A stretch of 22,789 bases of DNA from Lachnospiraceae bacterium (GTDB lineage Bacteria > Bacillota > Clostridia > Lachnospirales > Lachnospiraceae), in assembly GCA_016293925.1 (NCBI GenBank), contig JAEDCX010000035.1:1-22789 (forward strand), read 5' to 3'. The notes beneath the pieces were generated by a model. It was not told where the DNA came from. It did no database searches and saw nothing but the letters and a program-made list of their open reading frames with translations. Shown one piece after another: positions 15,758-22,789 of the stretch (positions are counted from its first letter, which is position 1; each line of letters opens with the position of its first letter). Made by a program: the position numbers and the translations under genes.

Positions 15758-17470
15758 ATGAAACAGGTACTTCGCTATCTCCGAAAATATACAATTCTAT
15801 TGATGTTGTCCGTTGTGTGTGCCATTGTCACCACAATCGCTTCTCTCTATATTCCGATTTTCACGGGGGATGCCATTGACTGTATCATTGGGGAAGGAAA
15901 TGTGGATTTTCCCGCAATTGCCGGGATATTGACGAAAATTGGGATTGCCATTGCCATTGCGGCAGTGTCGCAGTGGTGTATGGGACTTCTGAACAATACG
16001 GTGACCTGTCGTGTGGTACACGACATGAGAAGAGACGCATTTGCCAAATTGGAGAGATTGCCGTTAAAATATATCGACGGCAGAAGCTCCGGCGAGATTG
16101 TCAGCCGTATGATTGCGGATGTGGATCAGTTCTCTGAGGGTCTTCTCATGGGAATGACCCAATTTTTCACAGGTATCATGACGATTCTCATGACGCTTAT
16201 ATTTATGTTCCGGTTAAGCACCGGTATCACCGGCATGGTTGTGCTCCTGACGCCGATCTCTCTTGTGGTGGCGGCGGTGATTGCCAGGAAAAGTCATCAT
16301 CTTTTTGCCGCACAGTCCAAACTGCGGGGGGTACAGACCGGGTTCATTGATGAGATGATCGGCAATCAGAAGGTGGTTATGGCATTCCATCGGCAGGAGA
16401 ATGCGATTCAGACATTCGAGAAACAGAATGAGGAATACCGCAGAATCTCACTGAAAGCGATCTTTGCATCCTCCACCACCAATCCGGCTACCCGTTTTGT
16501 GAATGGTCTGATTTATGCTGCGGTAGGGATGTTCGGCGGATTTCTGGCGATTCGCCGGGTGATTACGGTGGGTGAATTGTCCTGCTTTTTGAGTTATGCC
16601 AGCCAGTATACCAAGCCCTTCAATGAGATTTCCGGCGTTGTAACCGAGATGCAGAATGCTTTGGTCTGTGCGAAAAGAGTATTTGAAATCATCTATGCGG
16701 AACCGGAGAAACCGGATGAACCGGACGCGGTCTGCCTGCGGGATGTGAACGGGAATGTGGAGTTTCAGGATGTCAGTTTCTCGTATATACCGGAGCAGAA
16801 GCTGATCGAGCATCTGAATCTGTCCGTGAAGCCGGGACAGAAGATCGCCATTGTGGGTCCCACCGGATGCGGCAAGACTACACTGATCAATCTGCTGATG
16901 CGCTTCTATGATACCACGGAGGGAAGAATACTGATTGATGGACACGATACGAAGAAGTGTACCAGAGAATCCCTGCGCACCACGTTCGGTATGGTACTGC
17001 AGGAAACCTGGATCCGAAGCGGTACCATCCGGGAAAATATTATGATGGGGAATCCGGATGCAACGGAAGAAGAGATGATTGAGGCGGCGAAGGCTTCCTA
17101 TGCACACAATTTCATCCGACGGCTCCCCCGGGGATATGATACCGTCATGAGCGAAGACGGCGGCAATCTGAGTCAGGGGCAGAAACAGCTTCTGTGTATT
17201 GCCCGGGTAATGCTGTGTCATCCGGATATGCTGATTCTGGATGAGGCGACGAGCTCCATAGATACCAGAACCGAGATCAAAATCCAGAAGGCGTTTGCCG
17301 CCCTGATGAAGGGAAGAACCAGCTTTATCGTTGCACATCGTCTGACCACCATTCAGGATGCAGATGTGATTCTGGTAATGAAGGATGGAAATGTAATTGA
17401 GCAGGGCACACATGATGACTTGTTACGGGCAGGCGGTTTCTATGCGTCGCTCTATGCAAGCAATATGTAG
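15758..17470 (+). CDS. ABC exporter half-transporter, catalytic subunit
   Basis: Second half of the exporter, 570 residues. Membrane segments lie near 12-33, 58-78, 135-175 and 250-275. Walker A GPTGCGKT is at 367-374, signature LSQGQ at 471-475, Walker B MLILDE with an intact Glu496, and switch His527 in VAHRL. The LSQGQ signature, with Gln for the second Gly, would face the degenerate ATP site of the partner. The partner's normal FSGGQ faces this subunit's intact Walker A/B/His, so only one composite site should hydrolyse ATP efficiently. GGGAGG lies just before the ATG. The MurT-like gene starts 25 bases after the stop. Confidence 0.94.
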   Translation: MKQVLRYLRKYTILLMLSVVCAIVTTIASLYIPIFTGDAIDCIIGEGNVDFPAIAGILTKIGIAIAIAAVSQWCMGLLNNTVTCRVVHDMRRDAFAKLERLPLKYIDGRSSGEIVSRMIADVDQFSEGLLMGMTQFFTGIMTILMTLIFMFRLSTGITGMVVLLTPISLVVAAVIARKSHHLFAAQSKLRGVQTGFIDEMIGNQKVVMAFHRQENAIQTFEKQNEEYRRISLKAIFASSTTNPATRFVNGLIYAAVGMFGGFLAIRRVITVGELSCFLSYASQYTKPFNEISGVVTEMQNALVCAKRVFEIIYAEPEKPDEPDAVCLRDVNGNVEFQDVSFSYIPEQKLIEHLNLSVKPGQKIAIVGPTGCGKTTLINLLMRFYDTTEGRILIDGHDTKKCTRESLRTTFGMVLQETWIRSGTIRENIMMGNPDATEEEMIEAAKASYAHNFIRRLPRGYDTVMSEDGGNLSQGQKQLLCIARVMLCHPDMLILDEATSSIDTRTEIKIQKAFAALMKGRTSFIVAHRLTTIQDADVILVMKDGNVIEQGTHDDLLRAGGFYASLYASNM

Positions 17471-17495
17471 TGTCCCGGGAGAGGATGGACGAAGA

Positions 17496-18875
17496 ATGAA
17501 GAAGAACCCAAGATTCTATTTTGCTCTGTTTATGGGAAAATTGGCATACCGTGTACAGCGAATGCTCCGGATGAATGCTACTTTTTTCCCGGGAAAGCTG
17601 GCAATCCGTTTGTGCCCTGATTTCATCGGCAGAATCGGAAAGCCGGAGAAGATCGTGGCTGTGACGGGAACCAATGGGAAAACCACCTGTTGCAATATGT
17701 TGATCGATATCCTGACAGAGAATGGGTATGATCTGATGAACAACCGGGCGGGATCCAATACCGACGCCGGGATTGCCACCGCGCTTCTGCGTTATGCATC
17801 CATCGGCGGAAAGGCCAGAAAGCCGTTGGGAATCCTGGAGATCGATGAGAGAAGTTCCAAACGGATCTATCCGTATATATGCCCTACGTATGTGGTTTGT
17901 ACCAATCTGTTCCGGGATTCCATCCAGCGGAATGCCCATCCGGAATATATTGCGGACATTATAACGAGTGCGGTTCCAAAGACAACGAAGATGATTCTGA
18001 ATGCCGACGATCCCATCAGCAGCAGACTGGCGCCGGACAATGACAGAGTGTATTTTGCCATCCGGCAGCTGCCTACGGACAAGCAGGAATGTACCAATAT
18101 TATCAATGACTGCCGGATCTGTCCCAGATGTAGCACGAAGCTCTTATTCCGCTACAACCGGTACCATCATATCGGTAATGTATACTGTCCAAACTGCGAT
18201 TATGCATCTCCGACACCGGATTATCCGGCGGATGTGGATATGGAAGCCGGTCGCGTGAAGATGGAACTCCATGGCAGGTGTGAAGAATTTACGCTTGTGA
18301 GCAACAGTATTTTCAATATATACAATCAGGTGACGGCAACGGCGGTTCTGACAGAACTGGGACTGACGCCCGATATGATCCGCCGCGGATTCGGGAAACT
18401 GTCGATTGTGGAGACCCGGTATTCTCATGCAGAAGTGGGTGGTCTCAGCGTCATTACCCATATGGCCAAGGGACATAATCCGATTGCCTGTTCCTGTGTA
18501 TTTGACTACGCGGTGCATGAGCCGGGGGTGAAAGAGATCATTCTCATGCCGGACGATGACAGGAATCATCTGACCACCAGTGAGAACATCACCTGGGCCT
18601 ATGATGCGGATTTTGAGAAACTGGCAGACGAGAGCATTGCAAGAGTTGTGGTTGGCGGTATTCGGGCCGAGGATTACAGACTGCGTCTGCTGATCGCAGG
18701 GGTGGAACCGGATAGAATCTTCACGACACCGGATGAGCGGGATACTCCGAAACTGTTGAAACTGGATGGTACGGATAAGGTTTTTATTCTGCACCAGCTG
18801 TATAAGACCGAGGCGGCGCGGATTGCCAAAGAAGATATTCTGAAGGAGGTAGCGGCCAATGAAGAAAGTCATTGA
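17496..18875 (+). CDS. MurT-like Mur ligase family protein
   Basis: Homologue of MurT, the ligase subunit that with GatD amidates D-Glu of lipid II to D-isoglutamine at the inner membrane face. 459 residues. Seen: P-loop VTGTNGKTT at 56-64; NNRAGSNTDAGIATALL at 82-98; LEIDERSSKR; TNLFRDSIQR; a zinc ribbon with CPRC (Cys209, 212) and CPNC (Cys231, 234), as in MurT; the DUF1727-type C-terminal domain about 320-430. It diverges from MurT, as I recall it, in two motifs. The KNPxGF-type motif reads AKGHNPIACS. The ADGxDxSW segment that supplies the triad Asp to GatD reads HLTTSENITW, placing Asn364 at that Asp. ATG 17496 fits the family N-terminus. It overlaps the GatD-like gene by 17 bases. Confidence 0.88.
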   Translation: MKKNPRFYFALFMGKLAYRVQRMLRMNATFFPGKLAIRLCPDFIGRIGKPEKIVAVTGTNGKTTCCNMLIDILTENGYDLMNNRAGSNTDAGIATALLRYASIGGKARKPLGILEIDERSSKRIYPYICPTYVVCTNLFRDSIQRNAHPEYIADIITSAVPKTTKMILNADDPISSRLAPDNDRVYFAIRQLPTDKQECTNIINDCRICPRCSTKLLFRYNRYHHIGNVYCPNCDYASPTPDYPADVDMEAGRVKMELHGRCEEFTLVSNSIFNIYNQVTATAVLTELGLTPDMIRRGFGKLSIVETRYSHAEVGGLSVITHMAKGHNPIACSCVFDYAVHEPGVKEIILMPDDDRNHLTTSENITWAYDADFEKLADESIARVVVGGIRAEDYRLRLLIAGVEPDRIFTTPDERDTPKLLKLDGTDKVFILHQLYKTEAARIAKEDILKEVAANEESH

Positions 18876-19587
18876 GGTTCTGTATCCTGAGGTTGCAAAC
18901 CTCTACGGGGATCCTTACAATGTGAAATATCTGGCGCAGTGTCTGGAGGCGAGCGGATGGGAGGCAGAGATTATTGAGGATGCATTGAACAAGACTCCTT
19001 ATTTTGCCGATCATACGCCTGACTTTATCTATATGGGACCGATGACGGAGCATTCCCAGGAATTGGTGATTGGAGCATTGAGGCCCTATGCGGAACGGAT
19101 CCGTGAACTGATCGACGGTAATGTTCTTTTCCTGATTACCGGAAATGCACCGGAGATTTTCGGAGAAGCGATTGAATGTGAGGAAGGGGAGCCTCTGGAA
19201 GCACTGGGACTCTATCCGCTCCGAGCCAAGAGAAAAATGTTTGCTCGTTACAACTCTCTGATTCTGGGAGAGTTTGAGAATATGGAGATTGTGGGATTCA
19301 AGTCGCAGTTCTCCCACAGCTACGGAGACAATGCGGCTGTGGGCTTTATGAAAGTGATCCGCGGAGACGGATGCTGCCCCGGTAACCCTATGGAGGGAAT
19401 CCGGGATCATCATTTCTTCGCCACATATACGCTGGGTCCCCTTCTGCCCTTGAACCCGGATTTCTGCCTGTATCTGCTGGGGCTGATGGGGGTCGAGAAC
19501 CCTGTACTCCGGTTCGAGGCGGAAGCAAGAGCAGCGTATGAGATCAGACGGAAAGAATTCGAGGATGAACATACAACATTGAATTAA
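18859..19587 (+). CDS. GatD-like glutaminase homologue lacking the catalytic Cys and His
   Basis: 242 residues, the length of GatD. The family N-terminus is visible: EVLYPEVANLYGDPYN corresponds to the LYPdllNlYGDrgN block, and an LGPLLPLNPDF block sits near 192-202. GatD hydrolyses glutamine and passes ammonia to MurT. Here the nucleophile elbow, normally CGGYQ-like, reads LITGNAPEIFG at 92-102, with Thr94 where Cys is expected. The TYLHGP histidine block reads TYTLGP at 189-194, with Leu at the His. The GGGQDxEQ-like loop reads MGPMTEHSQ. Cysteines elsewhere (28, 107, 172, 173, 203) are not in elbow context. AAGGAGG before the ATG lies inside the MurT-like gene, so the two are translationally coupled. 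Probably a structural or regulatory partner, not an active glutaminase. Confidence 0.8.
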   Translation: MKKVIEVLYPEVANLYGDPYNVKYLAQCLEASGWEAEIIEDALNKTPYFADHTPDFIYMGPMTEHSQELVIGALRPYAERIRELIDGNVLFLITGNAPEIFGEAIECEEGEPLEALGLYPLRAKRKMFARYNSLILGEFENMEIVGFKSQFSHSYGDNAAVGFMKVIRGDGCCPGNPMEGIRDHHFFATYTLGPLLPLNPDFCLYLLGLMGVENPVLRFEAEARAAYEIRRKEFEDEHTTLN

Positions 19588-19601
19588 CGTGAACTTCACG
19601 T
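19587..19601. repeat. 15-base perfect inverted repeat
   Basis: ACGTGAA at 19587-19593 and TTCACGT at 19595-19601 flank a single C, starting on the last base of the GatD-like stop codon. No T-run follows, so it is not a classical terminator. It could be an operator or an RNA-processing hairpin in the 69-base gap before the DUF624 gene. Confidence 0.45.
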
Positions 19602-19656
19602 GAATGTGCCGAAGAGAAGGCGCCGGGAAGAAGATGCACTGCATGGAAGGTGAATC

Positions 19657-20298
19657 ATGGGTGAGAGAATTCTGAATGTTCTGGAGAAGGGCGGAAACGT
19701 CATATTGGTGAGTGTTCTGTGGTTGATCGGATGTATCCCGGTGGTGACCGCAGGAACCTCTACCGCAGCCATGTACTATACTGTCGTGAAGTCGATTCGC
19801 AAGGAAACCGGCTATCCGGCGAAAGAATTCTTCCGGGCCTACCGGATGAATCTCAGGCAGGGGATACCGGCGACACTGCTTGTGGCAGCGGCGGTTTTGC
19901 TGATGTACTTTAATCTCCGCTATGCGGTTTGGGTGGTACGTCCCAATGACAGCACCATCGGTGTGATCCTGGAGGTTGTGTATGCTGCCTTTCTGATCCT
20001 GTTTCTGGCAATCGGGACATATCTGTTTCCCGTACTATCCAGGCTGCAGGTGAAGTTTACGGAGCTTCTGAAGATTACCGCATGGATGTCGGCAAGACAT
20101 CTGCTGACCACAATCGGAATGCTTGCGGTGCTTGTGGTACAGGTGGTAGTGTGCTATGTATTTCTGCCGGGGCTTGCCTTCATACCGGCTGCAGGCTGCC
20201 TCCTCCAATCCGTCTTGCTGGAACCGAAGCTGAGAAAGATCACATTGTCGGGAACCGGTGCGGCTTCCGATGAAAATCAATGGTATAATCAATCCTGA
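19657..20298 (+). CDS. DUF624/YesL-like membrane protein
   Basis: 213 residues with about five hydrophobic segments: roughly 14-36, 69-92, 102-126, and a long stretch about 150-187 that may form two helices. The N-terminal block LVSVLWLIGCIPVVTAGTSTAAMYY is typical of the YesL/DUF624 family, which often lies near carbohydrate transport genes in Firmicutes. Its molecular role is not known. Here it sits 69 bases after the GatD-like gene and 38 bases before the aminotransferase, so it is probably in the same transcript. GGAAGG precedes the ATG. The C-terminus is short and polar. Confidence 0.82.
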   Translation: MGERILNVLEKGGNVILVSVLWLIGCIPVVTAGTSTAAMYYTVVKSIRKETGYPAKEFFRAYRMNLRQGIPATLLVAAAVLLMYFNLRYAVWVVRPNDSTIGVILEVVYAAFLILFLAIGTYLFPVLSRLQVKFTELLKITAWMSARHLLTTIGMLAVLVVQVVVCYVFLPGLAFIPAAGCLLQSVLLEPKLRKITLSGTGAASDENQWYNQS

Positions 20299-20336
20299 GA
20301 ACAATACAGAAACTGACAGAATAGGATGGTAAGAAA

Positions 20337-21533
20337 ATGATTGCAGAACAGTATCGTAACATGTTAAGCGCTAAATCCGTGATCCGTGAGATGTCGCAAT
20401 ACGCCACAAAACGTGGGGAAGAGATCGGATACGAGAATGTATTCGATTACAGTCTGGGGAATCCGAGTGTACCTACGCCGGACGAATTTACCCGGAGTCT
20501 GATCCGGTTGTTGCAGAATGAAGATCCGGTGAAGCTGCACGGGTACAGTCCCACGCTGACGATCCCGGAGGTACGCCGCAGGACGGCGGAGAGCCTCCAC
20601 AGGAGATTCGGCATTCCCTACACAATGGATGATATTTTCATGACGGCAGGTGCTGCTGCAGCGATTGCACATGCGATCCGCGCGGTTGCGGTACCGGGGG
20701 ATGAGATTCTGACCTTTGCGCCATATTTCCCGGAATATAGTCCATACATCGGGCTTGCCGGAATGACCCTTACGGTGGTTCCCGCTGATGTGTCCAGCTT
20801 CCAGATCAATTTCGCGGAGTTTGAGAGGATGCTGAATCCGAAGACCATGGCCGTCCTGATCAATACCCCGAATAATCCGTCCGGAATCGTCTATTCCACG
20901 GAAACCATCCGGAGACTTGCAGATATCCTGCGCAGGAAACAGGAGGAGTTCGGACATGATATTTATATCATTTCGGATGAACCTTACCGCGAGATCGTGT
21001 TTGCAGATGTGGATGCTCCTTGTGTTTCCGCATTTTACGAGAATACGATCGTGTGCTATTCTTTCTCCAAATCTGTTTCCCTTCCGGGAGAACGGATCGG
21101 ATATATAGCCGTAAACCCTGCCTGCAGGGACGGTAAGACCATCATTCAGATGTGCGGGCAGATCTCCCGGGGAATCGGTCATAACTGCCCTTCTTCCCTG
21201 ATTCAGCTTGGCGTTGCCGAGGTACTGGATCGGACCAGTGATCTGAAGGTCTATGAGACCAACATGAACCTGATCTACGACGAGCTGATCCGGCTGGGAT
21301 TCTCCTGCGTGAAACCGGGAGGAACCTTCTACATCTTCCCCAGGGCACTGGAGGAAGATGCGGTTGCATTCTGCAGGAAGGCATTAAAATACGATCTTGT
21401 TCTGGTGCCGGGTGACAGTTTCGGATGTCCGGGACATTTCCGAATGGCATATTGTATCCGGACGGAGAAGGTGGAGCGATCACTGAAGGCGCTTCGGGCC
21501 TTTGTGGGAAAAGAGTATCCGAATCGCGGATAA
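20337..21533 (+). CDS. PLP-dependent aminotransferase, class I/II fold
   Basis: 398 residues of a fold-type I aminotransferase, probably acting on an amino acid such as aspartate, alanine or an aromatic. N-terminal FDYSLGNPSVPTP near 36-48 is the substrate-side glycine loop. FMTAGAAAAI at 101-110 binds the PLP phosphate. NTPNNPSG has Asn180, SDEPYRE has Asp214 and Tyr217, and SFSKSVSLPGERIGY holds the PLP Lys245. HFRMAYC near the C-terminus carries the carboxylate-binding Arg. The amino donor and product cannot be read from sequence. It is the last gene of the run starting at the exporter and is followed by a strong terminator. It could make an amino acid used by the MurT-like ligase, but that is speculation. 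Confidence 0.92.
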   Translation: MIAEQYRNMLSAKSVIREMSQYATKRGEEIGYENVFDYSLGNPSVPTPDEFTRSLIRLLQNEDPVKLHGYSPTLTIPEVRRRTAESLHRRFGIPYTMDDIFMTAGAAAAIAHAIRAVAVPGDEILTFAPYFPEYSPYIGLAGMTLTVVPADVSSFQINFAEFERMLNPKTMAVLINTPNNPSGIVYSTETIRRLADILRRKQEEFGHDIYIISDEPYREIVFADVDAPCVSAFYENTIVCYSFSKSVSLPGERIGYIAVNPACRDGKTIIQMCGQISRGIGHNCPSSLIQLGVAEVLDRTSDLKVYETNMNLIYDELIRLGFSCVKPGGTFYIFPRALEEDAVAFCRKALKYDLVLVPGDSFGCPGHFRMAYCIRTEKVERSLKALRAFVGKEYPNRG

Positions 21534-21615
21534 TCGGGATAACGGTTTGGAAATGGGATATTTTGTGGAAAAATGTTGAAGAATTCGCATAAAAAACTGT
21601 CGTTTTCCGAACCTT

Positions 21616-21647
21616 GCCTGTCAGTCCATTGACAGGCTTTTTTCTTT
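21616..21647 (+). terminator. Strong rho-independent terminator after the aminotransferase
   Basis: An 8-base perfect stem, GCCTGTCA at 21616-21623 with TGACAGGC at 21630-21637, encloses a 6-base loop and is followed by six T, C, then three T. It ends the exporter-to-aminotransferase unit. Confidence 0.93.
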
Positions 21648-21739
21648 GTTGTAGACTTCGATTATCGGGAGAGGTTACCGATGAGGGTATTGGCATAAAC
21701 TTGTGATCCGGGGGACATTTACGGAAGGGAGCAAGTGAT

Positions 21740-22213
21740 ATGGCAGAAGTAAAGACGAAGATTAGCACCGTCGCTGAGCCTCTTGTTGAGAAGAAGGAAG
21801 AGATCAAGAAAGCGGCTCAGAAGACAGCAACCAGTACGGAAGAGAAAGTGAAGAAAGCAGCAGGTACGACGAAGAAAGCTGCTGTGAAGGCAGCAGACAC
21901 GACCAAGAAGGCAGCTGTAAAGGCAGCAGACACGACCAAGAAGGCAGCTGTAAAGGCAGCAACCGCTACCAAAGAGACAGCAATGAAAGCCAAAGAGGTT
22001 GTGAAAAAAGTACTTCAGAACGAGATGCACATAGAGTTTCCGGATATCACTTATACACAGGCTGATTTCGAGAGGATCGCCAAAGATGTATGGGTGTATG
22101 ACATGGGACGTAAGGCAAGTGAGTTCAAGAGCGTGGCATTGTATGTGAAGCCGCTGGAGAGAAGAGTTTACTTCGTTGTCAACGGTACCGATGCAGGGGA
22201 TTTCAGAATCTGA
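21740..22213 (+). CDS. Basic Lys/Ala-repeat protein with conserved C-terminal domain (DUF6465-like)
   Basis: 157 residues in two parts. Residues about 1-90 are rich in Lys, Ala, Thr and Glu, with four 11-residue units of the form AADTTKKAAVK. They are predicted helical and positively charged, like bacterial histone H1-like or phasin-type tails. From about 93 a compact domain follows: EMHIEFPDITYTQADFERIA, then VALYVKPLERRVYFVVNG. I recall this domain from Lachnospiraceae proteins labelled DUF6465, but could not check. No signal peptide or membrane segment. GGAAGGGAG precedes the ATG. It is monocistronic, between terminators at 21616 and 22331. DNA binding, envelope stress or polymer-granule binding are possible roles; none is shown. 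Confidence 0.82.
   Translation: MAEVKTKISTVAEPLVEKKEEIKKAAQKTATSTEEKVKKAAGTTKKAAVKAADTTKKAAVKAADTTKKAAVKAATATKETAMKAKEVVKKVLQNEMHIEFPDITYTQADFERIAKDVWVYDMGRKASEFKSVALYVKPLERRVYFVVNGTDAGDFRI
21857..21988 (+). repeat. 33-base in-frame tandem repeat, four units
   Basis: Units at 21857-21889, 21890-21922, 21923-21955 and 21956-21988. The two central copies are identical; the first is diverged and the last is degenerate (AATATKETAMK). Each unit encodes 11 residues. Perfect identity of the central copies points to recent duplication or slippage, so copy number may vary between strains. Confidence 0.9.
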
Positions 22214-22330
22214 TGATTCTTGAAATAGATACAGAAGAGAAAGCACTGCAATACGAAAGAGAACTTTTACCAAAGACGAAAAGTACAAAAGAGAACAAAT
22301 ACAAAAGAGAACAATCACAAAAGAAGACAA

Positions 22331-22366
22331 AAAGAAGACAGGTTGTATGATCTGTCTTCTTTTTTG
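22331..22366 (+). terminator. Rho-independent terminator after the Lys/Ala-repeat gene
   Basis: AAAGAAGACAG at 22331-22341 pairs with CTGTCTTCTTT at 22352-22362 around a 10-base loop, followed by more T residues. Between the gene and this stem, AAAAGAGAACAA-type purine repeats run through about 22253-22320. Confidence 0.88.
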
Positions 22367-22746
22367 TGCCGGGAAAGTGATGAAATATTTTACAGTACTG
22401 TATTGATGTAGTGTGTTGGCGTTCGTAACAGGAATAATGGACGGAACACGCTGAGTTTATATATATGTAAGGGCAATATGTGTTAGATAAGTATTATTGA
22501 CAATGTCCGCGTCAAGTATATTTGGCGTTAGGGGAACGCAACATACTGCATAGGTAAAAAGGCATGTAGAAAAATTGTATATATCATTGTATAATCGGTG
22601 TGTTCGATGAGAGCGAAAATTTGAATTTTACTGTCAAGTGAATATTCAAGATTAGAAGTAGACAAATTAGATTTTAAATGTCGGCTGTGAAGTAAGAAGC
22701 GTTTTGTTTAAGTTATGTGCCTAACGGAGATATGCAGGGGAATATT
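22367..22746. other. AT-rich noncoding region before the phosphatase gene
   Basis: No gene recognised. It holds a TATAAT at 22590-22595 without a good -35. There is an inverted repeat TTGAC at 22497-22501 with GTCAA at 22511-22515, and a small hairpin GCGTT at 22525-22529 with AACGC at 22535-22539. TTGGCGTT occurs twice (22416-22423 and 22522-22529). This is probably a promoter and leader region for the last gene; I recognise no riboswitch family. Confidence 0.45.
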
Positions 22747-22789
22747 ATGACAGAATTTATTATGGTAAGACATGGAGAACCGGATTATA
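22747..22789 (+). CDS. Histidine phosphatase family protein, N-terminal fragment
   Basis: Only 14 codons lie in the window, MTEFIMVRHGEPDY, cut by the right edge. The VRHGEP block is the phosphate-binding signature of the histidine phosphatase (phosphoglycerate mutase-like) superfamily, with the catalytic His in RHG. AGGGG at 22736-22740 lies 6 bases before the ATG and supports the start. Substrate cannot be judged: cofactor-type phosphatases, sugar phosphatases and CobC-like enzymes all share this motif. Confidence 0.75.
   Translation, partial: MTEFIMVRHGEPDY

Noticed and set aside
22497..22522. TTGACA followed by TATATT as a promoter for the last gene.
   Set aside because: The spacer is only 14 bases, too short for a sigma-A promoter; the TTGAC is better read as part of an inverted repeat.

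Overview
The window looks like chromosomal DNA of a Gram-positive clostridial bacterium, most likely a Lachnospiraceae member. The basis is: the cluster hprK - ROK glucokinase - murB - rapZ - whiA - Crh-like HPr, purine-rich Shine-Dalgarno sites before almost every gene, use of GTG and TTG starts, and a lysine/alanine-repeat protein of a type I associate with Lachnospiraceae. The assignment comes from family recognition, not from a database search. I see no rRNA, tRNA, CRISPR array, insertion sequence or prophage. This is mostly core chromosome.

Layout. (1) 1-1355, minus: 5' part of pyrG (CTP synthase), cut by the left edge. (2) 1356-1716: AT-rich divergent intergenic region with a sigma-A-type promoter for ftsH and a 19-codon ORF overlapping the ftsH start. 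(3) 1717-4182: ftsH, with unusual low-complexity tails at both ends, followed by a long terminator hairpin. (4) 4341-12195, plus: uvrC, hprK, glcK, murB, rapZ, whiA, a Crh-like HPr and a YegS/DgkB-type lipid kinase. The genes are closely spaced or overlapping with no strong internal terminator, and the run ends in a strong terminator at 12241-12273. It joins carbon-catabolite signalling (HprK and its HPr-like target), sugar phosphorylation, peptidoglycan precursor synthesis and cell-division or cell-wall control. (5) 12445-12975, minus: a cyclophilin, convergent with the lipid kinase and divergent from the next gene. (6) 13061-13924: a two-part acetyltransferase-like protein. (7) 14003-21533, plus: a heterodimeric ABC exporter, a MurT-like Mur ligase, a GatD-like glutaminase homologue, a DUF624/YesL-like membrane protein and a PLP aminotransferase, ending in a terminator at 21616-21647. 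(8) 21740-22213: a small basic Lys/Ala-repeat protein with its own terminator. (9) 22367-22746: noncoding AT-rich DNA, then the first 14 codons of a histidine-phosphatase-family gene at the right edge.

The most interesting part is region 7. The MurT/GatD-type pair keeps the ligase P-loop and the zinc ribbon. The GatD-like subunit, however, has no cysteine at the nucleophile elbow and no histidine in the TYxHGP-type motif, and the MurT-like partner appears to have lost the Asp that completes the glutaminase triad. All three triad positions seem to be gone together. This suggests a Mur-ligase complex that no longer uses glutamine and has a different, undescribed role. It sits in a putative operon with an exporter and an aminotransferase. 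A second point is the HPr-like protein with Glu at position 15 in place of the phosphorylatable His, with Ser46 intact.
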